Positions 35,023-44,182 of a DNA stretch of 64,000 nucleotides are shown piece after piece; position 1 is the first letter of the stretch, and the number at the start of each line of letters is the position of its first letter. The stretch is from Zoogloea sp. (GTDB lineage: Bacteria; Pseudomonadota; Gammaproteobacteria; Burkholderiales; Rhodocyclaceae). Where the stretch lies: NCBI GenBank assembly GCA_023150095.1, contig JAKLLO010000004.1:18907-82906 (forward strand). The letters run 5' to 3'. The notes under the pieces were generated by a model. That model did no database searches. It was not told the DNA's origin and saw only the letters and a program-made list of their open reading frames with translations. A program made the translations under genes and the position numbers.

Positions 35023-35964
35023 TCACAGCCCCGGGTCTTCACCGCCCCCCGCCAACGCCGCATCCACCACATGGCGCGACAGGTGGGGGGCAAACAGCTC
35101 GATGAAGGCGTACACATATCCCCGCAGCCACGCGTTGCGCCGCACGCCGATGCGCGTGGTGCTCGACTCGAACAGGTGCGCCGCGTCGAGCATGCCCAGT
35201 TCCTTGTCGGCGGCCGGATCGAACGCCATCTTGGCCAGGATGCCGATTCCCAGGCCCATGCCCACGTAAGTCTTGATGATGTCCGAGTCGATGGCGGTGA
35301 GCACCACGTTGGGCTTCAGCCCGCGGCCCATGAAGGCCTTGTTGATCTGGTTGCGCCCGGTGAAGGCAAAGTCGTAGGTGATGATCGGATGCCGGGCGAT
35401 CGCCTCCAGCGTGAGCGGCTGGGTGCTCAGGATGGGGTGGCGCACCGGCGCGATCACGCAGCGGTTCCACTGATAGCAGGGCAGCATCACCAGCTCGTGC
35501 TCCTCGGCGATGGCCTCGGTGGCGATGGCGATGTCCGCCTCGCCCGACAGCACGTACTCGCACACCTGGCGCGGATTGCCCTGGTGCAGTGACAAGCGCA
35601 CGTTGGGGTAGCGCGTCATGAAGGCCCGGATCACCGACGGCAGGGCGTAGCGGGCCTGAGTGTGGGTGGTGGCGATCGACAGGCTGCCGCTCGCCTCATT
35701 GCTGAACTCGGCGCCCACCTGCCGCAGGTTATCCACGTCCAGCAGCATCCGCTCGGCAATCGCCAGCACCTGCCGCCCCGGCTCGGTGACGGCCACCAGT
35801 CGCTTGCCGTGGCGCACGAAGATCTCGATGCCCAGCTCGTCCTCCAGCTGGCGGATCTGCTTCGAGACGCCTGGCTGAGATGTAAACAAGGCCTCGGCCG
35901 CCTCCGACACGTTGAGCCGATGACGCACCACCTCGAAGACATAACGCAACTGCTGGATGTTCAT
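35023..35964 (-). CDS. cysB: LysR-type regulator of sulfur assimilation, CysB
   Basis: This 313-residue LysR protein begins MNIQQLRYVFEVVRHRLNVSEAAEALFTSQPGVSKQIRQLEDELG, the CysB form of the winged-helix domain, and ISYDFAFTGR-like (ITYDFAFTGRNQINKAF) and DSDIIKTYVGMGLGIGILA in the effector domain, where CysB binds acetylserine or sulfate. It is divergent from the sulfate assimilation cluster, which it should activate under sulfur limitation. Confidence 0.93.
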   Translation of the reverse strand: MNIQQLRYVFEVVRHRLNVSEAAEALFTSQPGVSKQIRQLEDELGIEIFVRHGKRLVAVTEPGRQVLAIAERMLLDVDNLRQVGAEFSNEASGSLSIATTHTQARYALPSVIRAFMTRYPNVRLSLHQGNPRQVCEYVLSGEADIAIATEAIAEEHELVMLPCYQWNRCVIAPVRHPILSTQPLTLEAIARHPIITYDFAFTGRNQINKAFMGRGLKPNVVLTAIDSDIIKTYVGMGLGIGILAKMAFDPAADKELGMLDAAHLFESSTTRIGVRRNAWLRGYVYAFIELFAPHLSRHVVDAALAGGGEDPGL

Positions 35965-36087
35965 GCCGATCCTCCGGTCGCCACCACCGACCTATATAAC
36001 TTTTTGTTCTTATAGTTTAACCCAAACCGCCTTCTACCCTCTAACCCCTCGGTTTACGATGCGCCGCACAAGATATTGGGGCTCATC
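35965..36087. promoter_or_regulatory. Divergent cysB / sulfur-cluster promoter region
   Basis: This 123-bp gap contains an AT-rich segment with TATAAC-ttttt-gttcTTATA at 35995-36014, the most AT-rich sequence in the area. It has the loose dyad expected for LysR-type binding and probably holds both the cysB promoter and a CysB site for the plus-strand genes. Confidence 0.4.
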
Positions 36088-36867
36088 ATGGACTTCGCGT
36101 ACACCGTTGCAGGTTTCTCCGTCGGCGCCATCGTCGGCCTGACAGGCGTTGGCGGGGGTTCGCTCATGACGCCTCTGCTGGTGCTGCTGTTCGGCGTTCC
36201 GGCCTCGGTGGCGGTGGGCACCGACCTGCTCTACGCGGCGGTCACCAAGGCCGGCGGCACCCTCGCCCACGGCCTCAAGGGCACCGTCGACTGGACGATC
36301 ACCAAGCGTCTCGCCACCGGCAGCATCCCTGCTTCGGCCCTGACCCTGCTGGCGCTCGGCTACTTCGCCCCCGGCGGCATCGGCGGCGCGGTGAGCCTCA
36401 TCAAGGTGGCGCTGGGCGTGGCCCTGCTGCTCACCGCCGTGGCGATCATCTTCCGCAAGAAGATCCAGGATTTCGCGCTCAAGCACTCCGAAGGCCGCGA
36501 GAACCCGCAGCGCACCGCTGCGCTCACCGTACTCACCGGCGCCGTACTGGGCGTGCTGGTGTCGATCTCGTCGGTGGGCGCCGGCGCCCTTGGGGTCAGC
36601 GCCCTGTTCTTCCTGTATCCTCGCCTCCCCACGCTGCGTATCGTCGGCAGCGACATCGCCCACGCGGTGCCCCTGACCCTCGTCGCCGGCATCGGCCACT
36701 GGTTCCTCGGCAGTGTGGATTGGTCCCTGCTTGGCAGCCTGCTGATCGGCTCTCTGCCCGGCATCTGGCTGGGGAGCCACATTTCCACCCGGGTGCCCGA
36801 CCGGGTGCTGCGTCCGATTCTGGCAACCATGCTGGTCTTGGTGGGCAGCAAGTTGATCGCGGCCTGA
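36088..36867 (+). CDS. TauE/SafE-family sulfite (sulfonate) exporter
   Basis: This 259-residue membrane protein has eight or so hydrophobic helices in two halves, each opening with the family loop: VGAIVGLTGVGGGSLMTPLLVLLFGV and VLVSISSVGAGALGVSALFFLYP. TauE/SafE proteins move sulfite, sulfonates or related anions. Heading a sulfate reduction cluster next to cysB, it probably relieves sulfite build-up or moves sulfur anions. The ATG at 36088 is chosen over a TTG at 36076. Confidence 0.85.
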   Translation: MDFAYTVAGFSVGAIVGLTGVGGGSLMTPLLVLLFGVPASVAVGTDLLYAAVTKAGGTLAHGLKGTVDWTITKRLATGSIPASALTLLALGYFAPGGIGGAVSLIKVALGVALLLTAVAIIFRKKIQDFALKHSEGRENPQRTAALTVLTGAVLGVLVSISSVGAGALGVSALFFLYPRLPTLRIVGSDIAHAVPLTLVAGIGHWFLGSVDWSLLGSLLIGSLPGIWLGSHISTRVPDRVLRPILATMLVLVGSKLIAA

Positions 36868-36907
36868 CAGCCAGCGCGCCCCTGACAACCAGGACACATT
36901 ACAAATC

Positions 36908-38590
36908 ATGTACCGTTACGACCCCTACGACCAGAAGATCGTCGACGAACGCGTCGCCCAGTTCCGCGACCAGACCCGCCGCTACCTGGCCGGCGAGCTC
37001 ACCGACGACGAGTTCCGCCCCCTGCGCCTGCAGAACGGCCTGTACATCCAGCGCCACGCCCCGATGCTGCGCGTGGCCGTGCCCTACGGCCTGCTGTCCT
37101 CCACCCAGATCCGCAAGCTGGCCCACATCGCGCGCACCCACGACAAGGGCTACAGCCACGTCACCACGCGCCAGAACTTCCAGTTCAACTGGCCCGAGCT
37201 GAAGGTCGTGCCGGAGATCCTGGCCGAGCTCGCCACCGTCGAGATGCACGCCATCCAGACCTCCGGCGCGTGCATCCGCAACATCACCTCCGACCCCTTC
37301 GCGGGCGTCGCCGGCGACGAATACATCGACCCGCGCCCGTGGTGCGAGGTGCTGCGCCAGTGGAGCACCTTCCACCCCGAGTTCGCCTTCCTGCCGCGCA
37401 AGTTCAAGATCGCCGTGAACGGCGCCGGGCAGGACCGCGCGGTCATCCAGTGCCACGACATCGGCCTCGAGCTCAAGCGTGATGCGGCCGGCGAGATCGG
37501 CTTCCGCGTGCTGGTCGGTGGCGGCATGGGCCGCACCCCGATCATCGGTGAAGAGATCACCGATTTCGTGCCGTGGCAGCACATCATCACCTACTGCGAA
37601 GCCATCCTGCGCGTCTATAACCGCTATGGCCGCCGCGACAACCTCTACAAGGCGCGGATCAAGATCCTCGTCAAGGCCCTCGGCATCGCCGAGTTCAAGC
37701 GCCAGGTGGAAGCGGAATGGGAATTCGGCAAGAACGGCCCGAACACCCTCACCGAAGCCGAAGTCGCCCGCGTTGCCGGCCACTTCACCACCCCGGCCTA
37801 CGAAACCCTGCCCGCCGAAGACGCCGGTTACGCCGCCCAGCGCAGCGCCAACCCGGCCTTCGCCGCCTGGGCCCGGCGCAACGTGCTGGCCCACAAGGTG
37901 CCCGGCTACGCCATCGTGGTGCTGTCCCTGAAAGACCCGAAGCGCGCCCCCGGCGACATCACCGCCGAGCAGCTCGACCTCGTGGCCGACTGGGCCGACG
38001 CCTACAGCTTCGGCGAGATCCGCGCCACCCACGAGCAGAACCTCGTGCTGGCCGATGTCAAACAGTCCGACCTCTTCGCCCTCTGGGAGAAGGCCCGCGC
38101 CACCGGCCTCGCGACGCCCACGTTTGGCCTCCTGACCGACATCATCTGCTGCCCCGGCGGCGATTTCTGCGCCCTGGCCAACGCCAAGTCGATCCCCATC
38201 GCCAACGCCATCCAGGCCCGCTTCGATGATCTGGATCACCTCTACGACATCGGCGACATCGAGCTCAACATCTCCGGCTGCATGAACTCCTGCGGCCACC
38301 ACCACGTGGGCCACATCGGCATCCTCGGCGTCGATAAGAACGGCGAGGAGTGGTATCAGGTCAGCCTCGGCGGCAGCCAGGGCAACAACACCAGCATCGG
38401 CAAGGTCATCGGCCGCTCGTTTGCCGCCGCCGAAATGCCCGATGTGATCAGCAAGATCATCGACGTCTACCTGGCCCAGCGCCAGGACGGCGAGCGCTTC
38501 ATCGAAACCGTCCGCCGCACCGGCCTCGACCCGTTCAAGCTCGGCGTGTATGGCGAAGCCGCCGTCAAGGAAAGGAAGCACAATGCCTAA
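36908..38590 (+). CDS. cysI: Sulfite reductase hemoprotein (assimilatory)
   Basis: This 560-residue siroheme enzyme reduces sulfite to sulfide with six electrons. It has two ferredoxin-like half-domains and the 4Fe-4S/siroheme Cys motif CCPGGDFCALANAKS ... CMNSCGHHHVGHIG (Cx5C and Cx3C). HVTTRQNFQFNW is the usual substrate-side block. It is followed by DUF934 and cysH, the gene order seen in many beta- and gammaproteobacteria; no cysJ flavoprotein is present here, so the electron donor must be encoded elsewhere. Its last 8 bases overlap the DUF934 gene. Confidence 0.92.
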   Translation: MYRYDPYDQKIVDERVAQFRDQTRRYLAGELTDDEFRPLRLQNGLYIQRHAPMLRVAVPYGLLSSTQIRKLAHIARTHDKGYSHVTTRQNFQFNWPELKVVPEILAELATVEMHAIQTSGACIRNITSDPFAGVAGDEYIDPRPWCEVLRQWSTFHPEFAFLPRKFKIAVNGAGQDRAVIQCHDIGLELKRDAAGEIGFRVLVGGGMGRTPIIGEEITDFVPWQHIITYCEAILRVYNRYGRRDNLYKARIKILVKALGIAEFKRQVEAEWEFGKNGPNTLTEAEVARVAGHFTTPAYETLPAEDAGYAAQRSANPAFAAWARRNVLAHKVPGYAIVVLSLKDPKRAPGDITAEQLDLVADWADAYSFGEIRATHEQNLVLADVKQSDLFALWEKARATGLATPTFGLLTDIICCPGGDFCALANAKSIPIANAIQARFDDLDHLYDIGDIELNISGCMNSCGHHHVGHIGILGVDKNGEEWYQVSLGGSQGNNTSIGKVIGRSFAAAEMPDVISKIIDVYLAQRQDGERFIETVRRTGLDPFKLGVYGEAAVKERKHNA

Positions 38591-39107
38591 GCTCATCAAG
38601 AACGGCCAGGTCATCGACGACGCGGCCCAGATCCTCGTCCTGGACGAAACCCAGGCGCCCGAAGCCCTGACCCTGCCCGACGGCCCGCTGTTCGTGCCCC
38701 TGGCCGTGTGGCAGGCCCACAAGGGCCAGATCTCCGGTCGCGCCAGCGTCGGCGTGTGGCTCGACAGCCACGAGAACGTGGACGAGATCGCCGACGACCT
38801 GGAAGGCATCACCGCCATCGCCCTCAACTTCCCCAAGTTCACCGACGGCCGCGCCTACTCCGCCGCCGCGCTGCTGCGCAGCCGCTACGGCTTCAAGGGC
38901 GAGATCCGCGCCATCGGCGACGTGCTGCGCGACCAGTTCTTCTTCATGCAGCGCTGCGGCTTCGATGCCATCCAGCCCAAGGCCGGCAAGTACTCCGACG
39001 CCCAGCTCGAAGAAGCCCTGGCCAGCCTGAAGGATTTCTCGACCCCCTACCAGGCCGCCATCGACCAGCCGGAACCGCTGTTCCGCCGCGCCCAGCGCGC
39101 CGCCTGA
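38583..39107 (+). CDS. DUF934 family protein of the sulfite reduction operon
   Basis: This 174-residue soluble protein belongs to the DUF934 family, regularly found between cysI and cysH. Characteristic parts are VGVWLDSHENVDEIADDLEGITAIALNFPKFTDGRAYSAA and GDVLRDQFFFMQRCGFDAI. Its biochemical role is not established; an accessory role in siroheme sulfite reductase function is a common guess. The ATG overlaps the cysI stop by 8 bases after AAGGAAAG, so translation is coupled. Confidence 0.88.
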   Translation: MPKLIKNGQVIDDAAQILVLDETQAPEALTLPDGPLFVPLAVWQAHKGQISGRASVGVWLDSHENVDEIADDLEGITAIALNFPKFTDGRAYSAAALLRSRYGFKGEIRAIGDVLRDQFFFMQRCGFDAIQPKAGKYSDAQLEEALASLKDFSTPYQAAIDQPEPLFRRAQRAA

Positions 39108-39120
39108 GCCCGGAGACGCC

Positions 39121-39846
39121 ATGCATCCCAATCAGAACCCCAAGCTCGACGATCCCGTGCTGCTGGCCAGCCTCGAAGCCAAGGTCGCCCAGCTCAAGAC
39201 CGACCTGGCCGCCTGGGCAGCCGAGCTGCCCGCCATCACCATGGCCAACAGCCTCGGCGCCGAGGACATGGTGCTCACCGACGTGATCGCCACCAGCAAG
39301 CTGCCCATCGAGATCTTCTCGCTCGATACCGGCCGCCTGCCGCTGGAAACCTACGACCTGATGGCCAAGGTGCAGCAGCACTACGGCCTCAAGCTCAAGT
39401 TCTTCTACCCCAACCACGACGCCATCGAGGCCTACACCCGCGAGCACGGCATCAACGCCTTCTACGACAGCGTCGAGCTGCGCAAGGCCTGCTGCCACGC
39501 CCGCAAGGTCGAGCCCCTCGGCCGCGCCCTGGCCGGCAAGCAGGCGTGGATCACCGGCCTGCGCGCCCAGCAATCCACCACCCGCACCGACCTGCCCAAG
39601 CGCGAGTTCGACGCCGGCAACGGCCTCATCAAGTTCAACCCGCTGTCCGAGTGGACCGAAAAGGAAGTCTGGGCCTACATCCGCCTCAACAAGGTTCCGT
39701 ACAACGCCCTCCACGACAAGTTCTACCCGAGCATCGGCTGTGCGCCGTGCACCCGCCCGGTTTCGATTGGCGAAGACGTGCGCGCCGGCCGCTGGTGGTG
39801 GGAGAATCCGGAAACCAAGGAATGCGGCCTGCACGTCAAGAAGTGA
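39121..39846 (+). CDS. cysH: Adenylyl-sulfate (APS) reductase
   Basis: This 241-residue enzyme reduces activated sulfate to sulfite using thioredoxin. It carries the iron-sulfur Cys pairs of the APS-reducing type, RKACCHARKVEPL and IGCAPCTRPV, and the catalytic Cys in ECGLHVKK at the C-terminus. SLDTGRLPLETYDL is the phosphosulfate-binding block. The 4Fe-4S pairs mean it uses APS directly and not PAPS, in line with the lack of cysC in this cluster. Confidence 0.93.
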   Translation: MHPNQNPKLDDPVLLASLEAKVAQLKTDLAAWAAELPAITMANSLGAEDMVLTDVIATSKLPIEIFSLDTGRLPLETYDLMAKVQQHYGLKLKFFYPNHDAIEAYTREHGINAFYDSVELRKACCHARKVEPLGRALAGKQAWITGLRAQQSTTRTDLPKREFDAGNGLIKFNPLSEWTEKEVWAYIRLNKVPYNALHDKFYPSIGCAPCTRPVSIGEDVRAGRWWWENPETKECGLHVKK

Positions 39847-39879
39847 CGCGCACCGAAGAACCCTCAAACGAGTAAAGCA

Positions 39880-40815
39880 ATGTCGACGCTCACCAAACAA
39901 ACCCTGAGCCACCTGGACTGGCTCGAATCCGAAGCCATCCACATCATGCGCGAGGTGGCCGGCCAGTGCAGCAACCCCGTGCTGCTGTTCTCCGGCGGCA
40001 AGGACTCCATCTGCATGCTGCGGATCGCCGAAAAGGCCTTCCGCCCGGGCAAGTTCCCCTTCCCGCTGATGCACATCGACACCGGCCACAACTACCGCGA
40101 AGTCGTCGAGTTCCGTGACAAGCGCGCCGCCGAGCTCGGCGAGCGCCTGATCGTGCGCTCCGTCGAAGACTCCATGAAGCGCGGCACGGTCGTCCTCAAG
40201 CACGAGAACGAATCCCGCAACAAGCACCAGTCGGTCACTCTGCTCGAGGCCATCGAAGAGTTCGGCTTCGACGCCTGTATCGGCGGCGCCCGCCGCGACG
40301 AAGAGAAGGCCCGCGCCAAGGAGCGGATCATGAGCTTCCGCGACGAGTTCGGCCAATGGGACCCGAAGAACCAGCGCCCGGAGCTGTGGAACCTCTACAA
40401 CGCCCGCAGCCACAAGGGCGAGAACATCCGCGCCTTCCCGATCTCCAACTGGACCGAGATGGACGTCTGGCAGTACATCGAGCGCGAACAGCTCGAGCTG
40501 CCGTCGATCTACTTCGCCCACACCCGCCCGGTGGTGATGCGCCAGGGCTCGATCGTCCCGGTCAATGTGCCGCTGATGACCGGCGAGCTCACCAACCTGC
40601 CGAAGGCCGGCGAAGAAATCATCGACCTGCAGGTGCGCTTCCGCACCGTGGGTGACATCTCCTGTACCGCGCCGGTCGAATCCGACGCCGACACCGTCGA
40701 GAAGATCGTCATCGAAACCGCCACCACCACGATTACCGAGCGCGGCGCCACCCGCCTCGACGACCAGACTTCCGACGCCTCCATGGAGCAGCGCAAGAAG
40801 GAAGGCTACTTCTAA
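39880..40815 (+). CDS. cysD: Sulfate adenylyltransferase subunit 2
   Basis: This 311-residue catalytic subunit of ATP sulfurylase makes APS from ATP and sulfate. The PP-loop is LLFSGGKDSICMLRIAEKAF, followed by HIDTGHNYREVVEFRD and GGARRDEEKARAKERIMSFRD. The C-terminal SDASMEQRKKEGYF ending is highly typical. It pairs with CysN, encoded 32 bases downstream. Confidence 0.95.
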   Translation: MSTLTKQTLSHLDWLESEAIHIMREVAGQCSNPVLLFSGGKDSICMLRIAEKAFRPGKFPFPLMHIDTGHNYREVVEFRDKRAAELGERLIVRSVEDSMKRGTVVLKHENESRNKHQSVTLLEAIEEFGFDACIGGARRDEEKARAKERIMSFRDEFGQWDPKNQRPELWNLYNARSHKGENIRAFPISNWTEMDVWQYIEREQLELPSIYFAHTRPVVMRQGSIVPVNVPLMTGELTNLPKAGEEIIDLQVRFRTVGDISCTAPVESDADTVEKIVIETATTTITERGATRLDDQTSDASMEQRKKEGYF

Positions 40816-40847
40816 TCGCCGCCCCGGAATCCAAGGAATACAGAACC

Positions 40848-42131
40848 ATGTCCGCACCCGAAAAACTGCCCGACGTCGACAACGGCCTGCTGCGCTTCCT
40901 CACCTGCGGCTCCGTCGATGACGGCAAGAGCACCCTGATCGGCCGCCTGCTGTTCGACACCAAGGCCATCCTCGCCGACACCCTCACCGCCATCGAGAAG
41001 ACCTCCAACAAACGCGGCCTCACCGCGGTCGATCTGTCGCTGCTCACCGACGGCCTGCAGGCCGAGCGCGAGCAGGGCATCACCATCGACGTCGCCTACC
41101 GCTACTTCTCCACCGGCACCCGCAAGTACATCATCGCCGACGCCCCGGGCCACGAGCAGTACACCCGCAACATGGTGACCGCGGCCTCCACCGCCAACGT
41201 CGCGATCATCCTGATCGACGCACGCAAGGGCGTGCTCACCCAGACCCGCCGCCACAGCTACCTCGCCAAGCTCGTGGGCATTCCCCACGTGGTCGTTGCT
41301 GTGAACAAGATGGACCTGGTGGATTACGACCAGGCCACCTACGACAAGATCGTCGCCGAATACAAAGCCTTCGCCGAACAGATCGGCCTCACCGACGTGC
41401 GCTTCATCCCCCTGTCGGCCCTCGTCGGCGACATGATCGTCGATCGCGGTGACAGCCTGAACTGGTACGACGGCCCCACGCTCATCGAGATCCTCGAAGC
41501 CGCCCCGGCCGCCCACACCGAAAAGGCCGAGAGCTTCCGCTTCCCGGTGCAGTACGTGTGCCGCCCGCAGGCCTCCGACAACCCCGAGCTCCACGACTAC
41601 CGCGGCTTCATGGGCCGCGTCGAATCCGGCGAGATCAAGGTCGGCGACAGCGTCACCGTGCTGCCCAACGGCCTCACCACCAAGGTCAAGGACATCCAGC
41701 TCTACGGCGAATCCCTGCCCAAAGCGATCCACGAGCAATCCGTGACCCTGCTGCTGGAAGACGAGATCGACATCTCCCGTGGCGACATGATCGTCAACAG
41801 CGAAGAACTGCCGGCCCAGACCAAGCAGATCGACGCCGTGGTGTGCTGGCTCTCCGAAACCCCGCTGTCGCCCGCGCGCACCTACTGGCTGCGCCACACG
41901 ACCCGTGAGGTCAAGGCCAAGGTCGCCGGCATCGCTCACCGCGTAGATATCAACACGCTGTCAAAGGATGCGGCAAGCACCCTCGCGATGAACGACATCG
42001 CCCAGCTCAGCCTCAAGCTGGCACAGCCGATCTTCGCTGACAACTACACCGACTCCCGTGCCACCGGTGCTTTCATCCTCATCGATGAATCGACCAACAA
42101 CACCGTCGGCGCCGGGATGATCATCGGCTGA
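40848..42131 (+). CDS. cysN: Sulfate adenylyltransferase subunit 1 (GTPase)
   Basis: This 427-residue GTPase drives the CysD reaction by GTP hydrolysis. G-motifs are visible: GSVDDGKSTLIGRLL (G1), GITIDVAYRYF (G2), DAPGHEQYTRNM (G3) and NKMDLVDY (G4). It has the elongation-factor-like beta-barrel C-terminus but no fused APS kinase (CysC) domain, which fits an APS-reductase pathway. A strong terminator lies 48 bases downstream, ending the sulfur cluster. Confidence 0.95.
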   Translation: MSAPEKLPDVDNGLLRFLTCGSVDDGKSTLIGRLLFDTKAILADTLTAIEKTSNKRGLTAVDLSLLTDGLQAEREQGITIDVAYRYFSTGTRKYIIADAPGHEQYTRNMVTAASTANVAIILIDARKGVLTQTRRHSYLAKLVGIPHVVVAVNKMDLVDYDQATYDKIVAEYKAFAEQIGLTDVRFIPLSALVGDMIVDRGDSLNWYDGPTLIEILEAAPAAHTEKAESFRFPVQYVCRPQASDNPELHDYRGFMGRVESGEIKVGDSVTVLPNGLTTKVKDIQLYGESLPKAIHEQSVTLLLEDEIDISRGDMIVNSEELPAQTKQIDAVVCWLSETPLSPARTYWLRHTTREVKAKVAGIAHRVDINTLSKDAASTLAMNDIAQLSLKLAQPIFADNYTDSRATGAFILIDESTNNTVGAGMIIG

Positions 42132-42179
42132 TCTGGTAAGCGCTGGGCCGCACTACCGTGCCCCCTTCGCCGAAATACA

Positions 42180-42220
42180 AATCCCCAGGTAGCGGCAACG
42201 CGCCTGGGGATTTTGTTTTG
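42180..42220 (+). terminator. Rho-independent terminator of the sulfur cluster
   Basis: AATCCCCAGG and CCTGGGGATT form a perfect 10-bp stem around a 13-base loop, followed by TTGTTTT. It lies just after cysN. Confidence 0.85.
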
Positions 42221-42347
42221 GGCCAACACAGATCCGCGGCTGGCCTACGATCCCCACCGGCCCACTCCCACCGCGGAGGGCCCAGATCGGCGTCCCGTTT
42301 GGCCCAATGGCCGACGCCCCGCCCCCATCGACAACCATCTGATCGTG

Positions 42348-42530
42348 AACCCGACCCGACTGATCGCCATCGGAGACAAGAACCAGCGCTCAGCGGGTTT
42401 GCGGCCCGCCCGCAATCAACCCACCGTCATCACGAGGCCCACCAGTGTGCGGCCGATCGTGGATGAGCCCTTCGCGCAACTGAAGAAAGCCCTCACGCGG
42501 CTGCTAGCCCCACGGCAAAGCCGGATCTAG
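42348..42530 (+). pseudogene. Relic of an IS66 TnpC C-terminus (plus strand)
   Basis: The frame reads NPTRLIAIGDKNQRSAG, then a diverged stretch, then LKKALTRLLAPRQSRI before a stop. This parallels the C-terminus of IS66 transposase (RPIAIGRKNWLFAG ... LKDVLTRL ... SRI), which is also present on the minus strand at 42645-42864. The similarity is partial and the intervening part is scrambled, so it is a decayed fragment of another copy in the opposite orientation. The rest of 42221-42611 holds nothing I can recognise. Confidence 0.5.
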
Positions 42531-42644
42531 AAATCCATGCCACATCTCTGGCCGCCGGACTCAATCGGCGCCGGGAGAAGAGACGATTGCCGCCGCCCGC
42601 GAACCTAATTCGTAAGCCCCCGGCAATCCCCTCTTGACCAAGCC

Positions 42645-42864
42645 TCAGGCTGAATCCGGCCTCCACCGATGGGGCAACAACTCTCCGATCCGACTCTGCG
42701 GCTGAGTCGGCAGGCGGGTGAGGACATCCTTCAGATAGGCGTAGGGCTCATGCCCATTCAGGCGCGCCGACTGGATCAGGCTCATGATCGCCGCCGCCCG
42801 CTTGCCGGCGCGCAGCTAACCGGCAAAGAGCCAGTTCTTGCGGCCAATGGCAATCGGCCGGATC
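42645..42864 (-). pseudogene. IS66 transposase tnpC, 3' fragment
   Basis: Reading in from the IS3 boundary the frame gives RPIAIGRKNWLFAG, then a TAG at 42816-42818, then LRAGKRAAAIMSLIQSARLNGHEPYAYLKDVLTRLPTQP and GELLPHRWRPDSA before the stop. This is the C-terminal end of IS66 TnpC, severed from its 5' part (44183-44850) by the IS3-family element, and additionally broken by the internal amber codon. Confidence 0.85.
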
Positions 42865-42914
42865 TGAACCGCCCCGGATTTGGTGGAGGCCCAATACTCT
42901 GAGAGGATTGAGCC

Positions 42915-43238
42915 ATGACCAAATCGAACAAGTTTTCCCCTGAGGTGCGCGAGCGTGCGGTGCGCATGGTGCAGGAGCACCGGGGCGAGTCCCCCTCACA
43001 GTGGGCGGCCATCGAGTCGATCGCCCCCAAGATCGGCAGCGTGCCGCAGACGCTGCATGAGTGGGTCAAGCGCCACGAGATCGATTCGGGGACACCGGAC
43101 GGCATCACCACGTCCGAGTTGCAGCGCCTGAAGGAGCTCGAACGCGAGAACAAGGAGCTGCGCAAGGCCAACGAGATTCTCAAGCTGGCCAGTGCGTTTT
43201 TCGCCCAGGCGGAGCTCGACCGCCGCTTGAAGTCCTGA
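42915..43238 (+). CDS. IS3-family transposase OrfA
   Basis: This 107-residue protein has an N-terminal helix-turn-helix ([20 protein letters not shown] ... [16 protein letters not shown]) and a C-terminal leucine-zipper-like coiled coil ([36 protein letters not shown]). It binds the element ends and, through a -1 frameshift, forms the N-terminus of the OrfAB transposase. A possible slip run, TTTTT, lies at 43197-43201, although it is a weak version of the usual heptamer. The gene looks intact. Confidence 0.9.
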   Translation: MTKSNKFSPEVRERAVRMVQEHRGESPSQWAAIESIAPKIGSVPQTLHEWVKRHEIDSGTPDGITTSELQRLKELERENKELRKANEILKLASAFFAQAELDRRLKS

Positions 43239-43246
43239 GGGGTTTT

Positions 43247-44143
43247 GTGGACCGGCATCGACAGGCCTACGGGGTCGAGTCGATCTGCAAGGCGTTGCAG
43301 ATTGCTCCGTCGGGCTACTGGCGCCATGCGGCACTCACGCGCGAGCCCCACAGACGCTGCGCCCGCGCCCAGCGCGACGAGGCCCTGATCCCGCACATCC
43401 AGCGGGTGTGGCACGCCAACCTGCAAGTCTATGGCGCGGACAAGGTCTGGAAACAGATGAACCGGGAGGGTTTGCCAGTGGCGCGTTGCACGGTCGAGCG
43501 GCTCATGCGCCGCCTGGGCCTGCGCGGGGTAAGGCGTGGCAAGGTCGTGCGCACGACGGTCGGTGACAGCAAGGCAACCTGCCCGCTCGATCGGGTCAAT
43601 CGGCGGTTCAGTGCCGAGCGCCCGAACCAGCTATGGGTCAGCGATTTCACCTACGTCTCGACCTGGCAGGGCTGGCTGTACGTGGCCTTCGTGATCGACG
43701 TTTTTGCCCGGCGCATCGTGGGCTGGCGGGTCAGCAGCACCATGCGCACAGACTTCGTGCTCGATGCCCTGGAGCAGGCCTTGTACGCCCGGCAGCCCGA
43801 GCGGGACGGCCCCCTCGTCTGCCACTCGGATCGCGGGTCGCAATACGTCAGCATCCGCTACACCGAGCGGCTGGCCGAGGCGGGCATCGAACCCTCGGTC
43901 GGCAGCAAGGGCGACCGCTACGACAATGCACTGGCCGAGACGATCAACGGGCTGTACAAGGCCGAGCTGATCCACCGGCGTGCGCCCTGGAAAACCCGGG
44001 AATCCCTGGAACTGGCAACCCTGGAATGGGTGTTCTGGTTCAACCACCACAGGCTGCTCGCGCCCATTGGGTACATTCCCCCGGCCGAAGCTGAGGCAAA
44101 CTACTACCGGCAACTTGCCAGTCAGGCCGTAACGCCCGCCTGA
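43247..44143 (+). CDS. IS3-family transposase OrfB (DDE domain)
   Basis: This is the catalytic part, about 298 residues if begun at the GTG at 43247, with the frame open from 43061 so it can be joined to OrfA by -1 frameshifting. It has the N-terminal HTH_21 region (YGVESICKALQIAPSGYWRH), then the rve integrase core with the three acidic residues in WVSDFTYV, VCHSDRGSQY and DNALAETINGLYKAE. The DDE triad is complete and there are no stops, so this element may still be active. Confidence 0.9.
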   Translation: MDRHRQAYGVESICKALQIAPSGYWRHAALTREPHRRCARAQRDEALIPHIQRVWHANLQVYGADKVWKQMNREGLPVARCTVERLMRRLGLRGVRRGKVVRTTVGDSKATCPLDRVNRRFSAERPNQLWVSDFTYVSTWQGWLYVAFVIDVFARRIVGWRVSSTMRTDFVLDALEQALYARQPERDGPLVCHSDRGSQYVSIRYTERLAEAGIEPSVGSKGDRYDNALAETINGLYKAELIHRRAPWKTRESLELATLEWVFWFNHHRLLAPIGYIPPAEAEANYYRQLASQAVTPA

Positions 44144-44182
44144 CCTAAACCAAATGGCCTCCACGGAAGGCGGGGCGGTTCA

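Larger units (their letters stand above)
42865..44182 (+). mobile_element. IS3-family insertion sequence inside IS66 tnpC
   Basis: The 1318-bp element begins TGAACCGCCCCG and ends with its complement CGGGGCGGTTCA. The 27-bp terminal repeats match at 23 positions and have the TGA...TCA ends usual in the family. It carries orfA and orfB with a -1 frame relation. No 3-bp target duplication is seen (flanks ATC and GGT), and the host tnpC is missing its middle, so the insertion was followed by an adjacent deletion or by recombination between two copies. Confidence 0.88.

Noticed and set aside
42213-42530. 105-residue plus-strand ORF as an intact gene
   Set aside because: No ribosome site; it starts inside the cysN terminator. 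Only its second half resembles a decayed IS66 TnpC end, so it is reported as a relic.
43190-43205. Strong programmed frameshift site in the IS3-family orfA/orfB overlap
   Set aside because: Only TTTTTC is present, not a full X-XXY-YYZ heptamer. Frameshifting is expected for the family, but the exact site is not certain.
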